From: Cloeon dipterum
Lineage: Eukaryota; Arthropoda; Insecta; Ephemeroptera; Baetidae
Assembly (NCBI RefSeq): GCF_949628265.1
Contig: NC_088787.1
Location: forward strand, 10,530,501-10,594,500
Length of the DNA stretch: 64,000 nucleotides
Reading direction: 5' to 3'
Under the pieces are notes generated by a model. The model had not been told where the DNA came from, made no database searches, and saw nothing but the letters and a program-made list of their open reading frames with translations. This document shows, one piece after another, positions 49,401 to 60,370 of this stretch; within the stretch, counting starts at the first letter, position 1; the number at the start of each line of letters is the position of its first letter. A program made the translations under genes and the position numbers.

Positions 49401-52400
49401 GAAAGTTCATCTGCTTAAAATTGTACGATCTAAGAGAGATATATTGAATTATTTTAATGCAATAAAATATTTTTTGTTATGATAATTGCGGTGGTATAAC
49501 AGCCATAAGCAAGTTTTGTAAAATACCTAGAATGGAAGTGTTACTAATCAAAAGTATCTGTCACTTGATATTTACGTTACGTCTCTTTGTTAATATTTAT
49601 AATAATAAAAATCATGCTTTTATCTGAATAAGTCGAAAAATATATTAAATAAATAAAAGATAAAAATATATTAAATTTTTTTGGTATTACTAGCTATGTA
49701 AATTCAAACATTCATTATTCTATATCATTTATTTTGTTGTTTAATACACTTATTTTTAGCAATTTTTAACAATTAAACAACAAGATTATTAATTAAATTG
49801 TTCAAGGTGACAACCGAGTGAACGAGCAGCCGCTGATCAGTTCTCTTCACACGCTGTTGATGCGCGAGCACAACAGGGTGGCCGGAATCCTGGCCGCGAT
49901 GCACCCCGAGTACAGCGACGACGCCGTGTACCAGGAGACGCGGCGGATCGTGATCGCCCAGCTGCAGCACATCGCGTACAACGAGTTCCTGCCGGTGGTG
50001 CTGGGCCGTCGCTTCATGGAGACGTACGGCCTGCTGCCCCTGGCCTCGGGCCACTCGTTCGACTTCAACCCCAACTACGACGCCTCCGTGACCAACGAGT
50101 TCGCCGCCGCCGCCTACCGCCTCCACACGCTCGTCAGGGGCGACCTCAAGCTGTCCAATAACGCAGGAGACTCCCGCATACCACTCAGGGATACCCTGAA
50201 TAGTCCTCAGGTGCTGCTGTGGCCCGACGCCGGAGACGCTCTGCTCTCGGGACAGTGCAGCCGGCCGCTCGGCGCCTTCGATCATGTCTTCAGCGAAGAG
50301 GTAATTATTATCACTTCCAATATTCTTTGATTCAAATGGAAGGATCAGTAAAATTGTATCGCATCTTTCAATTGTTCCATAACTAAAATAATTCATCGTT
50401 CTCATGGCTTAATTTTTTTTAAATTAATATTTTCAAACCGTTTTCTCTCTTTGAGGGGATTTTATGAGCAAAAATATGCAGTGCAAAATTTTCAAAGACT
50501 CGAAAAACTTGTTTTTGAAGCATGTTATTGAGTAATTGATAATTTAATGGTTAACAAGAAGAATCTTGATAGTTTTAAAGTGAAATGATACTGGGCAACA
50601 ATTGAAAATTATTTAAATTGTTGGATGCCTTAAACAATTGACCGATACACAATTTGTTCAACAATTTGCAATAATAAAAAAATGACCTTTCCTACAGTAA
50701 AAATTCAAATTTTGCCAATTTTCTCCAAAATGTACAGTGCTCGAACATATTTTCTTGGCATATTCCGATTCCTCTCGTCGAGATCTGTCCAACGGTGTAT
50801 GCCACTTATTGGGGAAAATCTTGGTTTTGAAATTAAATCGGATTTCAAGTAAGGAGACAGCCATTACCATTTGAAAAGCACGGTAACTTTCCTGCCAATT
50901 TTCTGAAAAAATTACAGTGCTCCTTAGGTCAATTTAGGCTTTAACTGAATCCTAAGGGATGAGTTTATGCACTGGCAACAAGCATTTTCCATGCTTTTCC
51001 AGTATCATTCCTCTTTAACCCTGTATTTTAAACTTAAAAAAGTGGCACATAATTTCGTTTTTTTACCGAAAGGTTTTTTCTAGTGTTAAGTTACAATATT
51101 ATTATTAATAATAAAAGTATTACAAATTTAAATTTAAATACATATATTCAAATTTTCTTCAAATGATTTAATTTGAAATTATTTTGCACTATTCATTTTT
51201 ATTATTATATATTCAATATTTGTATAATAATTTTCTATTAGCCGTATATTGGAATATTAAATTTTAATACAGACAAAATAAACTTAGAAATTTTAATTTC
51301 TTTGGTCAAATTTTTGTATAAATTAAGCCAGGTTTCCATTTTACAATATATTTTGTGAGGATAAATTAAAAGAAATATGGCCTATCCTGTGTGATTAACA
51401 ATTTAAATTTCTAAATCAATGTCTATCTGAACTCAATAAAGTAACACCAACAAAACATGAATGATAATACAATGTTTTGTTTCAAGAGGAAAAATATTTA
51501 TTGCAAAAAGGGATTGATTTTTAACGTGAAAATGGATATGATTGGGTTAAAAATCAAAAGTTTATATAAAAATATATATTTCTTTATGTAAAAATTCGCT
51601 TTCCTATTCGCTAATTCGCTAATTTATTCAATTTAAAATGGCTTTCCTCTGCGCGGAAATTAATTCTGGATGGTCAGCTAATAGTGAATTAATTTCCACG
51701 CAAAGTAGAGCCACTCAATTTAAATGGCCCTCAAAAGCAAAATTTTGACGATTTAATTTCCTGTGCATGTCTTAAAACCCCAATTTTTCGATTATTTAGT
51801 GAAAACGCTGAATTCCTTTTGCTTGTTTTTATCGTTTTTATATTTTATTTAATTTTCTGGAACACATTTTTTGTGACATTTTTTCTTCTTGGTGATTTTC
51901 CTCCTTGTGAATGAGAAAAAAAAACATTTTAATTTCCTCAGATGACGCAGCACTTGTTCCAAGGCAGGGGTGGTTTCGGCCTCGACATCCTCAGTCTGAA
52001 CATCCAGCGTGGCCGAGACCACGGACTGCCCGGCTACAACTCGTACCGGAAATTGTGCGGATTGAAGAGGGCCCGAGACTTCGCCGACTTGACAGACACG
52101 ATCCGGCCGGAGGTGAACGCAAAAGAAATATATAATGATGGACCGTTCGTTTAATGCGTATTCGCGCCGGAAATTCGCAGGCGTTGCTAGTGCTGCGGCG
52201 GATCTACCGCAGCGTCGACGACATTGATTTGTACGTCGGCGGAATTTCGGAGCGGCGGTCGTCAGGCGCCCTTCTGGGACACACCTTTTTGTGTTTGGTC
52301 GGAGATCAATTCGCCAGGTTGAAGAAAGGCGATAGGTTTTTCTACGATTTGGCTAATCAGCCAAGTTCATTCTCTGCAGGTATGAAAATGTGAAAATGTT

Positions 52401-53116
52401 TAGCTGCATGAAAAAATGACTTAAATGCGTATAATATGTATTGTTTTAATGCTATTTTTTAGTTAAAAGTAAGTTAAAATTAGATGAATAAATAAACTAT
52501 ATATATATTGTTACTTTTAATTAATTGAAATATAATTGCTTTTATTTTTTTATTTTCACAAATTTATTTAATTTTTAAAATATTTAAAATACCATAAGTT
52601 TATAAAATTATAAATAATCAATATTTTTAAATTTATGTATTTTAAATAAATTTATGTTGAGTGTACATTCTACGTAATCCATTAATGATCATAATTAATT
52701 AATAGAATGCCTTGTACTATAGTGTCAAGTGTCAAGTCTCCTAAATTTTTGCTAATTGTATGTAAGATTATTCATTTATCATCCCTTCCTAAATCTTATC
52801 TCCGCAGATCAACTGAACGAAATCAGAAAGACGAGCCTGGCCCGGATAATCTGCGACAACTCCGTCGGGGTGACTCGACTACAACCTCTCGTATTTTGGC
52901 AACAGGATGATGCCAGGTACGATTCAAGCCGCATGCCGGTCACGTTCTCCGACCCGATTTTGTTGTTTTTCCCCGTCGAAAATGAGAATCTTCTCGTCAC
53001 GTACTATTTATTTATTTTTTTTTGTATGTTTCAGAAATCCGATCGTGTCCTGCGACTCGGCATTGATTCCGCGCATGAGTCTTGAACCGTGGATTCCAGA
53101 GGTCCCAAACACGTGA
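43435..53116 (+). CDS. Secreted animal haem peroxidase (chorion-peroxidase-like), 12 coding exons, 822 aa
   Basis: Exons: 43435-43444, 44844-45078, 45735-45826, 46007-46510, 47735-47914, 47966-48162, 48219-48414, 49807-50300, 51942-52112, 52181-52379, 52808-52916 and 53035-53116. All phases join into one frame ending TGA at 53114. The first exon holds only ATG ATT CAA G; with exon 2 it gives a signal peptide ([21 protein letters not shown]). Residues 60-105 hold six cysteines (60, 67, 73, 88, 104, 105) in a clip-like order. The catalytic domain runs from about residue 220 to the end. It has the distal histidine in FGQFLDHDL (His330, with Asp329), catalytic Arg475 and haem-linked Glu478 in GDNRVNE, the MREHNR motif, proximal His578 in AAYRLHTLV, and the [14 protein letters not shown] and DIDLYVGGI signatures. 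It should use hydrogen peroxide to oxidise substrates such as tyrosines outside the cell, as in eggshell or matrix cross-linking. Exon 4's acceptor (CTTAAG at 46006) is weak but is the one that keeps phase. Which insect peroxidase it is orthologous to is open. Confidence 0.88.
43720..43980. mobile_element. Degenerate TTAA-type MITE (Family B) in peroxidase intron 1
   Basis: Shares the order of blocks with the copies at 50575 and 57106 (CATATTTTCTTGGCA-like, TCTCGTCGAGATCT, AAGTAAGGAGACAG and CCATTTGAAA), but the ends are not recognisable. Confidence 0.65.
47030..47660. other. Compositionally distinct segment in peroxidase intron 4
   Basis: Longer open frames and higher GC than neighbouring intron sequence, but no motif I recognise and no splice sites in the gene's phase. 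It may be an old transposon fragment. Confidence 0.25.
48481..48830. mobile_element. Family C short inverted repeat element in peroxidase intron 7
   Basis: The left end CAGGGGCTGCCAATTTTTCA and right end TTTTTACGAACCCTGC are imperfect inverted repeats. Internal blocks (TTGCGCAAAAC, TTCGGAAAAAATGC, ATTTTCAATAAAAAT) match the repeats at 11000-11330 and 34141-34457. Confidence 0.65.
48918..49350. mobile_element. Foldback MITE, Family A, copy 3 (peroxidase intron 7)
   Basis: About 430 bp with terminal inverted repeats GAATTGACCAGTTGCATAAA and TTTATGCAACTGGTGAATT. Next come AGCCGCCAACAGATGGCGC and its mirror GCGCCATCTGTTGGTGGC. The centre holds TTCGCCGTAGAAACG and CGATTCTACGGCGA. The 113-codon minus-strand frame at 48999-49340 is hairpin sequence, not a gene. 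Confidence 0.9.
50575..51018. mobile_element. TTAA-flanked MITE (Family B), copy 1, piggyBac-like
   Basis: 444 bp bounded by TTAA at 50575-50578 and 51015-51018. The inner ends AGTGAAATGATACTGG and CCAGTATCATTCCTCT are near-perfect inverted repeats. TTAA duplication is the hallmark of piggyBac-type transposition. No transposase is present. It lies in peroxidase intron 8. A minus-strand frame at 50658-50870 starts [14 protein letters not shown]. Confidence 0.85.
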
Positions 53117-53765
53117 AATGACGTCAACGTTTAATATTTAATGTCAGGGTCCAGACCCTGATACCATTCAAATTTCACGTTGAAATTTCATAAATTATTG
53201 TATATCTTTCTATTACTGAAATAAATTTTTATTTGAAGGAAATAAAAGTGTGAAAAATGATTTTTCAAGTTTCCCCATTCAAATGGTGAGCTTAATTTTA
53301 CTTTAAACGTTTGTTTTTAGGAAAGTAGCTGCCTATTTTTAAAAATTTCCTATGCAAAAAGACATATTTTGTAATTTAATTTAGATGGCTTTTATTGAGA
53401 CGTCGTTTAGACTAATTAATTCGTGTTTATTGTTAAAATTTGGCATTTTTTTAGGAAAAAATTCAAGTTATTCGTCTTTTTCTAAAGGATAATTTGCCAC
53501 AGACACAATTTTGATTATTCTGCCTACTCTGATCAGCAACGGAGTTTATTTTTTTTATTTTTAATAGATGTGGTTAAATTAACTAAAAATATTTAAAATA
53601 CTAAATTTCCCTCTGTTCTCTTAAAAAAGACATAAATCAACTTTTGCGATTGCTCCTGTTTGCAAATTTTGTTGTTACTAATTAAATCCACCATAAGAAT
53701 AAAAAAATATTTTTATTGTGTTTTGTTGTTATTACCATTCCAGAAATAAATTGTTTGTGAATGTT
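53117..53765. other. 3' flank between convergent genes
   Basis: Contains the peroxidase polyadenylation signals, then AT-rich sequence with no recognised feature; presumably also the 3' UTR of the minus-strand peptide gene. Confidence 0.4.
53220..53225 (+). terminator. Polyadenylation signal of the peroxidase gene
   Basis: AATAAA about 100 bases past the TGA at 53116, with a second AATAAA about 20 bases further on. Confidence 0.65.
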
Positions 53766-54057
53766 CTAGGGGTGGTGGTGCGGCGGCAGAACGCAACACT
53801 TGTTGGCGTGCTTGCCTCCACACAGATATCGATTGTGCCATTTCGCGAGGCGGAAAACTCTTGAACACCACATCAGAGGTCTCTGGTCAAAGTCAGTGCC
53901 GGGCGCAAGGTCTGCCAGCAGTCCTCGGATGTCCTCTTCATTGTCAAATCAACTTGGCCCCGTCGTCGAGCAGTAGACCTGCCGAGAGGCGAATCAACCC
54001 CGACAGCACCCTGATTGCGAGCAGCGTGATTATGAGGTAAGTGCGGGCTGTGGACAT
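53766..54057 (-). pseudogene. Small secreted-peptide precursor with a one-base frameshift
   Basis: On the minus strand an ATG at 54057 opens MSTARTYLIITLLAIRVLSG, a convincing signal peptide. The frame continues through IRLSAGLLLDDGAKLI and then hits a stop (TGA near 53945). Shifting by one base at the TTT at 53946-53948 opens a second frame, DNEEDIRGLLADLAPG..., that runs without interruption to TAG at 53766. It includes four cysteines (MWCSRV, YLCGGKH, NKCC) and a PPHHHP end. Both halves are GC-rich like the real exons here, and the total length is 3n+1, as expected for one inserted base. The product would be a precursor of about 95 residues for a secreted, possibly disulphide-bonded peptide. 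I do not recognise the family. The break may be a sequencing error in a T run, a true null allele, or programmed frameshifting. No dibasic cleavage site is obvious. Confidence 0.5.
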
Positions 54058-57000
54058 TCGATTGGTGAGAACTGTGATGCCGACTCGTCGTGTTTGTTTT
54101 CGTTTGCGAGCGGAATCAGCGTTAATACGCAGTTGATGAGCATTACACTTGGCACTGATCTTGGGCTTTGAAACTGAAAGTCAGATGCTATTCCGGTGCG
54201 AAAAATAGCACGGTGGAAAATCAATACGGCAGCTGCCAGCTTGTCAATTGCGCACAATATAATTTTACGGCCTCTCCGGCACTGCTCTTTTTTTGCAATT
54301 TCGAATTTTGTCGGGATCAAAGTGTTAGTGTTATGGCGCGTGCTAAAATTGAACCTCAGTGCTCAGTGACCAGGCGTTAAATTTATTTTTATTTTGCTGG
54401 AAAAATCTGTTGCAGCAGGGTTTTACACACCATTGATTTTGGGGGTCAATACAGGGAATGACTGATAGGTTTGTGTGAGTGTGAAAGGACAAAAAATAAA
54501 GTTTATAAGTGTTATGCAACATGCTGGGTGCTGCAGTTGCGCCGGTTGCATACTCTATTTATCGCGATTGTGAGTGGAATAATTTACAACACGTTCGATG
54601 GGAAATAAACCTATGAATAATCGTTGTGTGTTCCATGACAGATTTATAAGCTTTTTCAGCTAAATGAACTTGTAAAGTGTTGAATGTTCAACTCACAATC
54701 AGCTATATTTAAAACACGGTGGTTTTTTAAAGTTGTCAATCAAAGCAGAAGCATGACACAACATTAAGATTAAAAAATGTTCATTTTCAAACAAGCCAAT
54801 ATTGTCTAACAGCTGTTTATTTTAAAAATAAAATAAAAATATTAAATACATTTATAATATAAAACTTTAATTATTTCTGTTGGCTTTGTTTGATTATGAA
54901 ATTCATTCTTTTATTTTAATTGGTGAACCAATATTTTTATATTCAATTCTAGTGCTTTAAAAAGCCCACTTATCTGTTGCATTAGAGATCCAGGATCCTT
55001 TTTAGCGTGTCAAAGGTTTATATATTTACTCGTTGAAAAATTATGGAGAGCTACGTAATACTTTTGCATTAATCGCAAACAACATTAAGAAGATTATAGA
55101 CACCTTTTCTTGTGAAATTTTCTAATGATAAAATAGGTTTTCACTCTTCTTTTAGATTTAGATGACAGTAAGTAGTGCTCTTCTAACAGCCTAAATTACA
55201 ATTTATTGATTTGGAGGGAGATGAATACATGGCAAAATTATTTGTTAATAAAAGGTATTGACAAACTTTAAACTTTGTGTCATAAAAAAACTAAAGTAAT
55301 GCCAACAGATTTAGTTTTACGTGAATTTTTGTAGAATATTTCTTGAAATAAACTATATTGATTAAAGCAGTTAAAATTCGCCAATTATTCAAAATCTACG
55401 CTTTCCAATCAGCAGTTTTCTTAAGAAATTTTAAATTAATCTGAAATCATTAGAACTTAAAGATAATAAATTTTTAACAAAAATTTGAACGTTTCTGCAC
55501 GTTAAAATTTTTGTATTTAATATTTTGACGATTGTGGTGTATAGTTCAAGGGCTCTACAACGTAATTTTAAGCGGCGATTGAGCATTTTTACGGTGGCTG
55601 GCGCGGCTGACCAAATTTTAAAAGTGCAGCTTGATAGTACTTAATGGCTCGGAGGTACGGATGCCATTTTATTAATCCCGTACTATTTAATTTTTCTACT
55701 TTTTGGCTGGTGGCTGACGCAGCTTGGCCAAATTCATACGTGGCCCAAAATTTATCAGCTGATTGTGAGATTTCTATTTAAAAAATAGGTCAAATGTTTA
55801 AAAATTGTGTTATTTACGCATATTTCGTGTCTGGAAGAAAACTACATAGATGTATCAGCGAAATCAATAAGATTAAATACAATAGCTACAATCGCTCTTC
55901 AATATTTTTTATAGAAGCCATTGTAAAATTCATCTTTTGAAGTCGCCCAATTATTTTCTTTACCTTTAATAGAATATAAAATATTTTACCGTCTTGATGA
56001 CCCAACTCAAGCTCATCACAACTTCAATTGAAAGTTGATGCGATTTAAATTGCAAATTTACAGTAGAACTCTAGATAGGCGATGTTGCTAGTCTCCTGTT
56101 CCACTTGTTAACTTTTCAAAGAGCTATCTGCTGGTGCTGGTATTTGAGCTTATCAGGAGGCAATAAAAACAAGCGATGAGAGCACCCTGGAGGAGCGACT
56201 TTTGCGTCAGCAACACGAATAAGAAAAGTTGCAGCCTCCTCGGAGATGCAGTGGCGAAACTTCAAACGTATTATTTCAGGCGCAATAAACAGAGATGGGC
56301 AGGCGAGAGGCTCTTGACCCAGAAAGGCGCTTTTAATTATTTCCCTTCCACCCGTGCGCCCCTCGCAATTAGCGCCCATTCTTGTGTGCGACTGCAGAGC
56401 GCAGGTAGGCCGATCTTACTTTCATCTGCCAGAGAGAAACCCGGCATCGATCCGCAGATTGTGTTGGTTGGCTCTCTGCGCCTCCCACACACACACACAC
56501 ATTCACATTCGCCGGCGAGGATAGCAGCCAATTACGCACGCAGTTTGTTTGGTCGATGGCTCGCCCGCCGGCTGGATGAATGGCTTGCCACCCGGCTAGT
56601 GCGCGACTTAATTACTGTCTTCCGCGCGCCGGTAATCAACTCGGCAGCCAGACAAACTGTGCAAACCGTGGTCACGGCCGCTGGAACGCACGCCGATCGA
56701 AAGTGGCGGAGAAGGTATTTGCTTGTGCGGATTGTAATATCCGGATGATTTGACTAATGCCACCGCACGCCTTTGGTTGGTTGTTTGGTGGTTGCCAAAG
56801 CTACTGCGTTCAGTCAGGGATTACTCAACTAAACCGTAAGCTCAACTTTAAACCAATTGACTGTCCATTTTCGGTCTAAACACTTATTCAAAACTTTTTT
56901 TTATAAATTGTTCAATTAAGTTGATGGAATGATTATTTTATGGAGAGAGCAGTGCACAAACGTTTTCCTCTATTGATGCCATTCAGGTCCTTTGACGACT

Positions 57001-57105
57001 GTATCATACTATGGTTTTTAAATAAAAAATTTTAAGATGGATCATACTCTAAAACAAGGTGCAACAATTAAATTTGAACAAAGAGACTGTCATTTCTGAC
57101 CAAAA
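54058..57105. other. Intergenic region upstream of the peptide gene
   Basis: 54060-54560 is GC-richer and may hold the minus-strand promoter (a TATAA-like site at 54501-54509). 54700-56050 is AT-rich with no feature. 56100-56760 is a GC-rich island with a CA microsatellite (about 56488-56502) and a 190-codon frame I judge to be chance; it may be regulatory. Confidence 0.35.
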
Positions 57106-57548
57106 TTAAAGTGGAATGATACTGGGCAACAATTGAAAATTATTTAAATTGTTGGATGCTTTAAACAATTTATCGATAAACAATTTGTTCAAAAATTCGC
57201 AATAATAAAAAACGGACCTTCCTACAGTAAAAATTCAAATTTTGCCAATTTTCTCCAAAATGTACAGTGCTCGAACATATTTTCTTGGCATATTCCGATT
57301 CCTCTCGTCGAGATCTGTCCAACGGTGTATGCCACTTTTTGGGGAAACTCTTTGCTTTGAAATTAAATCGGATTTCATGTAAGGAGACAGCCATTACCAT
57401 TTGAAAAGCACGGCAACTTTCCAGCCAATTTTCTCAAAAAACTACAGTGCTTCTCAGGTCAATTTTGGCTTTAATTGAATCCTAAGGGATGAGTTTATGC
57501 ATTGGCAACAAGAATTTTCCAGGCTTTTGCAGTATCATTCCTCTTTAA
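57106..57548. mobile_element. TTAA-flanked MITE (Family B), copy 2, piggyBac-like
   Basis: 443 bp bounded by TTAA on both sides, with inner ends AGTGGAATGATACTGG and CAGTATCATTCCTCT. It aligns end to end with 50575-51018 with few differences, so both moved fairly recently. It contains the same minus-strand frame (57170-57400, MVMAVSLHEIRFNF). Confidence 0.88.
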
Positions 57549-59195
57549 CTCTTTCCTGCAGTTAACAATTCTAATAATTTTCAAGTGTTGTCTAGAATAA
57601 AACCACATAAGTTCTCCCTTTCGCACGCATTAGAAGATTTCCTCATATAATATAACTAATCTAGATTTCCGTGATCGGAACTGCAGCAACGAAAATGGCT
57701 GCACAAAATAAACCAAAATGAATTAATCACTTATTTAAAGTGTGACAATATTTTATGATATTTAAAATTTTCAAATTAATGTTTTCTCTCGGTACACAAA
57801 GCAATAATTATGGTAAAACGATTTTCTAACATTTGTCCTGCCAATCTACTGTGATTTGATTGATGGAAAATTATAGTTGCAAATGTCAAGCTTGTCATCA
57901 CAGCAAGTGAGCTAATTCTGTTGCAAACAATCATATGAGCGTTGATTGCGTTATTCCAACGTCAGTGAGCGCACGTGTGCAGTGAACTCAAACTGATGAA
58001 TAGTGATAGCAGCCCCTAGAAAGCGAAGCAAAGCACCACCTGTCCCCTGAATTTGAACAAAGCTCACTAGAGTGATGCATGCAACCTTTGTGCATAGGGT
58101 AGCACTTACTAGTTATTTCCTCACGGAAGACAAAATTTCTGTATCCAAGGTCTTCCAAAAATCTATCAACAAGATATATCAAATTAATTAGCCTCGCCCC
58201 AATGTAAGAGATATATATATTATGAAGTTATCAGACATCAGATGAAGCTTTTAGAAAGTTTAATTAAACTATTAATTAATTGTGCTTTAGAGAAAAATTT
58301 AAAATATATAGAAAGTAAATATTATAAAATGTAACATTTTAATTTATTACTAAAATGTTTTTTAATAAAAAATAACAATAAAATTTAATAAATCTATTAA
58401 CATAAATTTTATAATAATCTAAACTCAAATGTTCAAAATTAAAATTTTAATATATGTTTTGTTTCTTTAATTTGTACAATCACAAAAACTTTAAAAAAAT
58501 ATTTTTTATAAAGAAAATAATTTTTTCAAACTAACATTCCTCTTGGTGTGCTCATGTCTACACGTTTTGCAATTAACAAATCTAAAAATTCAGATTGAGA
58601 GTGCTCCGAAGCAGCTAAAAAAGATCTCTGTCTGCATTATTCATAATTCTGAGTGCTCGGTAAAAGGAGGTGGGATGCAGAGCTCCTCTCATCTCATCTC
58701 ATTTCGCCTTCTTCCTATTACAGCCACGTGTGCAGAACGAGAATCCATACAGCCGCGCTTTTTTCCATTGCGATCTATCTCATTAGTCACGAATGTCGGG
58801 CGGAACAGAACAATGTGAGTGAGGCTGGCTCACAATCTGATCCGCCGAGCTGTTGCTGCTGCCTCGATCCTGAATTTGCATTTGCGCACGCAACCAACGC
58901 CAGCGGCTGAAATAACGACCAGACTTTATCAGCATAGGGCCTGCAAACTTTTATCTTTCTTTCCACCTGAGAAACTTTTACGGCACACTTTCATGCATGC
59001 GTCTCCTTTCTCGCAGAACAGTTGAGCGAGAATTAGTTTATTTTAAAAAATGTTTCAACGCGAACCTCATCAAAATCAAGATTTATTTATTTTACATGTC
59101 ATGAAATAAATTAAATTGGGAAATTTTGGAGACTCTTTTTGACATTGGACCTATTTAAATTGTAGAAAGTAGGACAAATATTGTAAAAAAATTCT
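57549..59195. other. Intergenic region, no supported gene
   Basis: AT-rich, with GC-richer parts at about 57900-58150 and 58640-59020. No frame has splice or domain support. Confidence 0.35.
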
Positions 59196-59620
59196 AATTC
59201 ACCAGTTGCATAATCCCTTTGTGTTCGAAGCCGCCAGCAGATAGCGCCAACTTTTGTAATTTAATTTAATTTTAAGGCTCTTTCCGCTGCGATTTCAGAC
59301 TCAATCCTGCTGCTTTGCATTCTTCACTTGATATGCTTTCTTTTGACGTGCTGAAAACCAAAATCAGTCCAGCCATTCGCCGTAGAAACGTTGGAAAATA
59401 TTTTGTATTTCAAATTGTAGTTTTTTACGATTCTACGGCGAATGGCTGAACTGATTTTGGTTTTCAGCTCGTCAAAAAGCATAATAAGTGAAGAATCATT
59501 GGCTAAATTGAGTCTGAAATCTCAACGGAAGGGCTTTAAATTTAAATTTATTACAAAAGTATACGGTGGTGCCATCTTTTGGCGGCTTGGAACACTAAGG
59601 ATTTATACAACTAGTCAATT
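59196..59620. mobile_element. Foldback MITE, Family A, copy 4
   Basis: About 425 bp. The left end AATTCACCAGTTGCATAA is mirrored by TTATACAACTAGTCAATT. The inner TTGACGTGCTGAAAACCAAA near 59343 is mirrored near 59458 by TTTGGTTTTCAGCTCGTCAA. The centre holds TTCGCCGTAGAAACG and CGATTCTACGGCGAA. Confidence 0.9.
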
Positions 59621-60368
59621 TCAAAAATTTTCATAGAGTTGCAGACTGCAAAAACCTCTGCTCTAAGGAAATAATGAGTTTTTAATTTTTTCTGGACTTT
59701 TCAGAAAACATAGAAAGCACTTCCTAATTTTTACAGTTTGATTTTGACACAGAAATGCGAGCTCGGTCTCTGTTTTAATGGGTATCGAACCTCAGAATGC
59801 TGGTTTTGATAACATTATTCCACTCAGCGTAATGACTTCGGCGATTTAAGACATAAAATATAAAAGAATAATTGATATTAGCATTGAGATGTTGCTAAAA
59901 TCACAAAATTTATTGTTCCAAGGGAAAAATACTATCAAATTTCATATGGTTGTGTAGACACTAAACAATATTAATGTTTTCACCCCAAATTAGGGGTTAA
60001 AATAGTCACATTTGTTTTTATTTCTGTAGTTTTATTGTTTTCGTGATGTTAAACTGTCTAGTGTAATACCGCAGTATCTTTTTTATGTTCACAGTCTTTC
60101 CTGGTGAGTTGACATTGAAAGTGACAATGTCACAACAGCAATGAAATATTCAATACGCGGCGGCGTAATAAATTTCCCAATGCGGCAGTTAGCATATGCA
60201 GTACATACAATTTCCTCCATATAAAACGTAATAAGCCATTCGTGTCCGGCGCCGCGCCTCAACAAAACACGCAAATCGGCTCCTGTCTCGTGTAGGAAGC
60301 AGTGAACAAATTGAATTTGTGTCCACACATATGTAGTCCCGGATTGAGAGAGTCACGTAATGTTTCAG
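59621..60368. other. Upstream flank of the ERICH2-like gene
   Basis: AT-rich up to about 60080, then GC-richer to 60368, which may include a leader exon or promoter. The ATG at 60371 sits two bases after a good acceptor (TGTTTCAG), so a non-coding exon upstream is likely but was not located. Confidence 0.35.
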
Positions 60369-60370
60369 TG

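Noticed and set aside
56176..56748. 190-codon plus-strand frame
   Set aside because: It runs through a CA microsatellite and a GC-rich island and has no recognisable domain, signal peptide or splice context.
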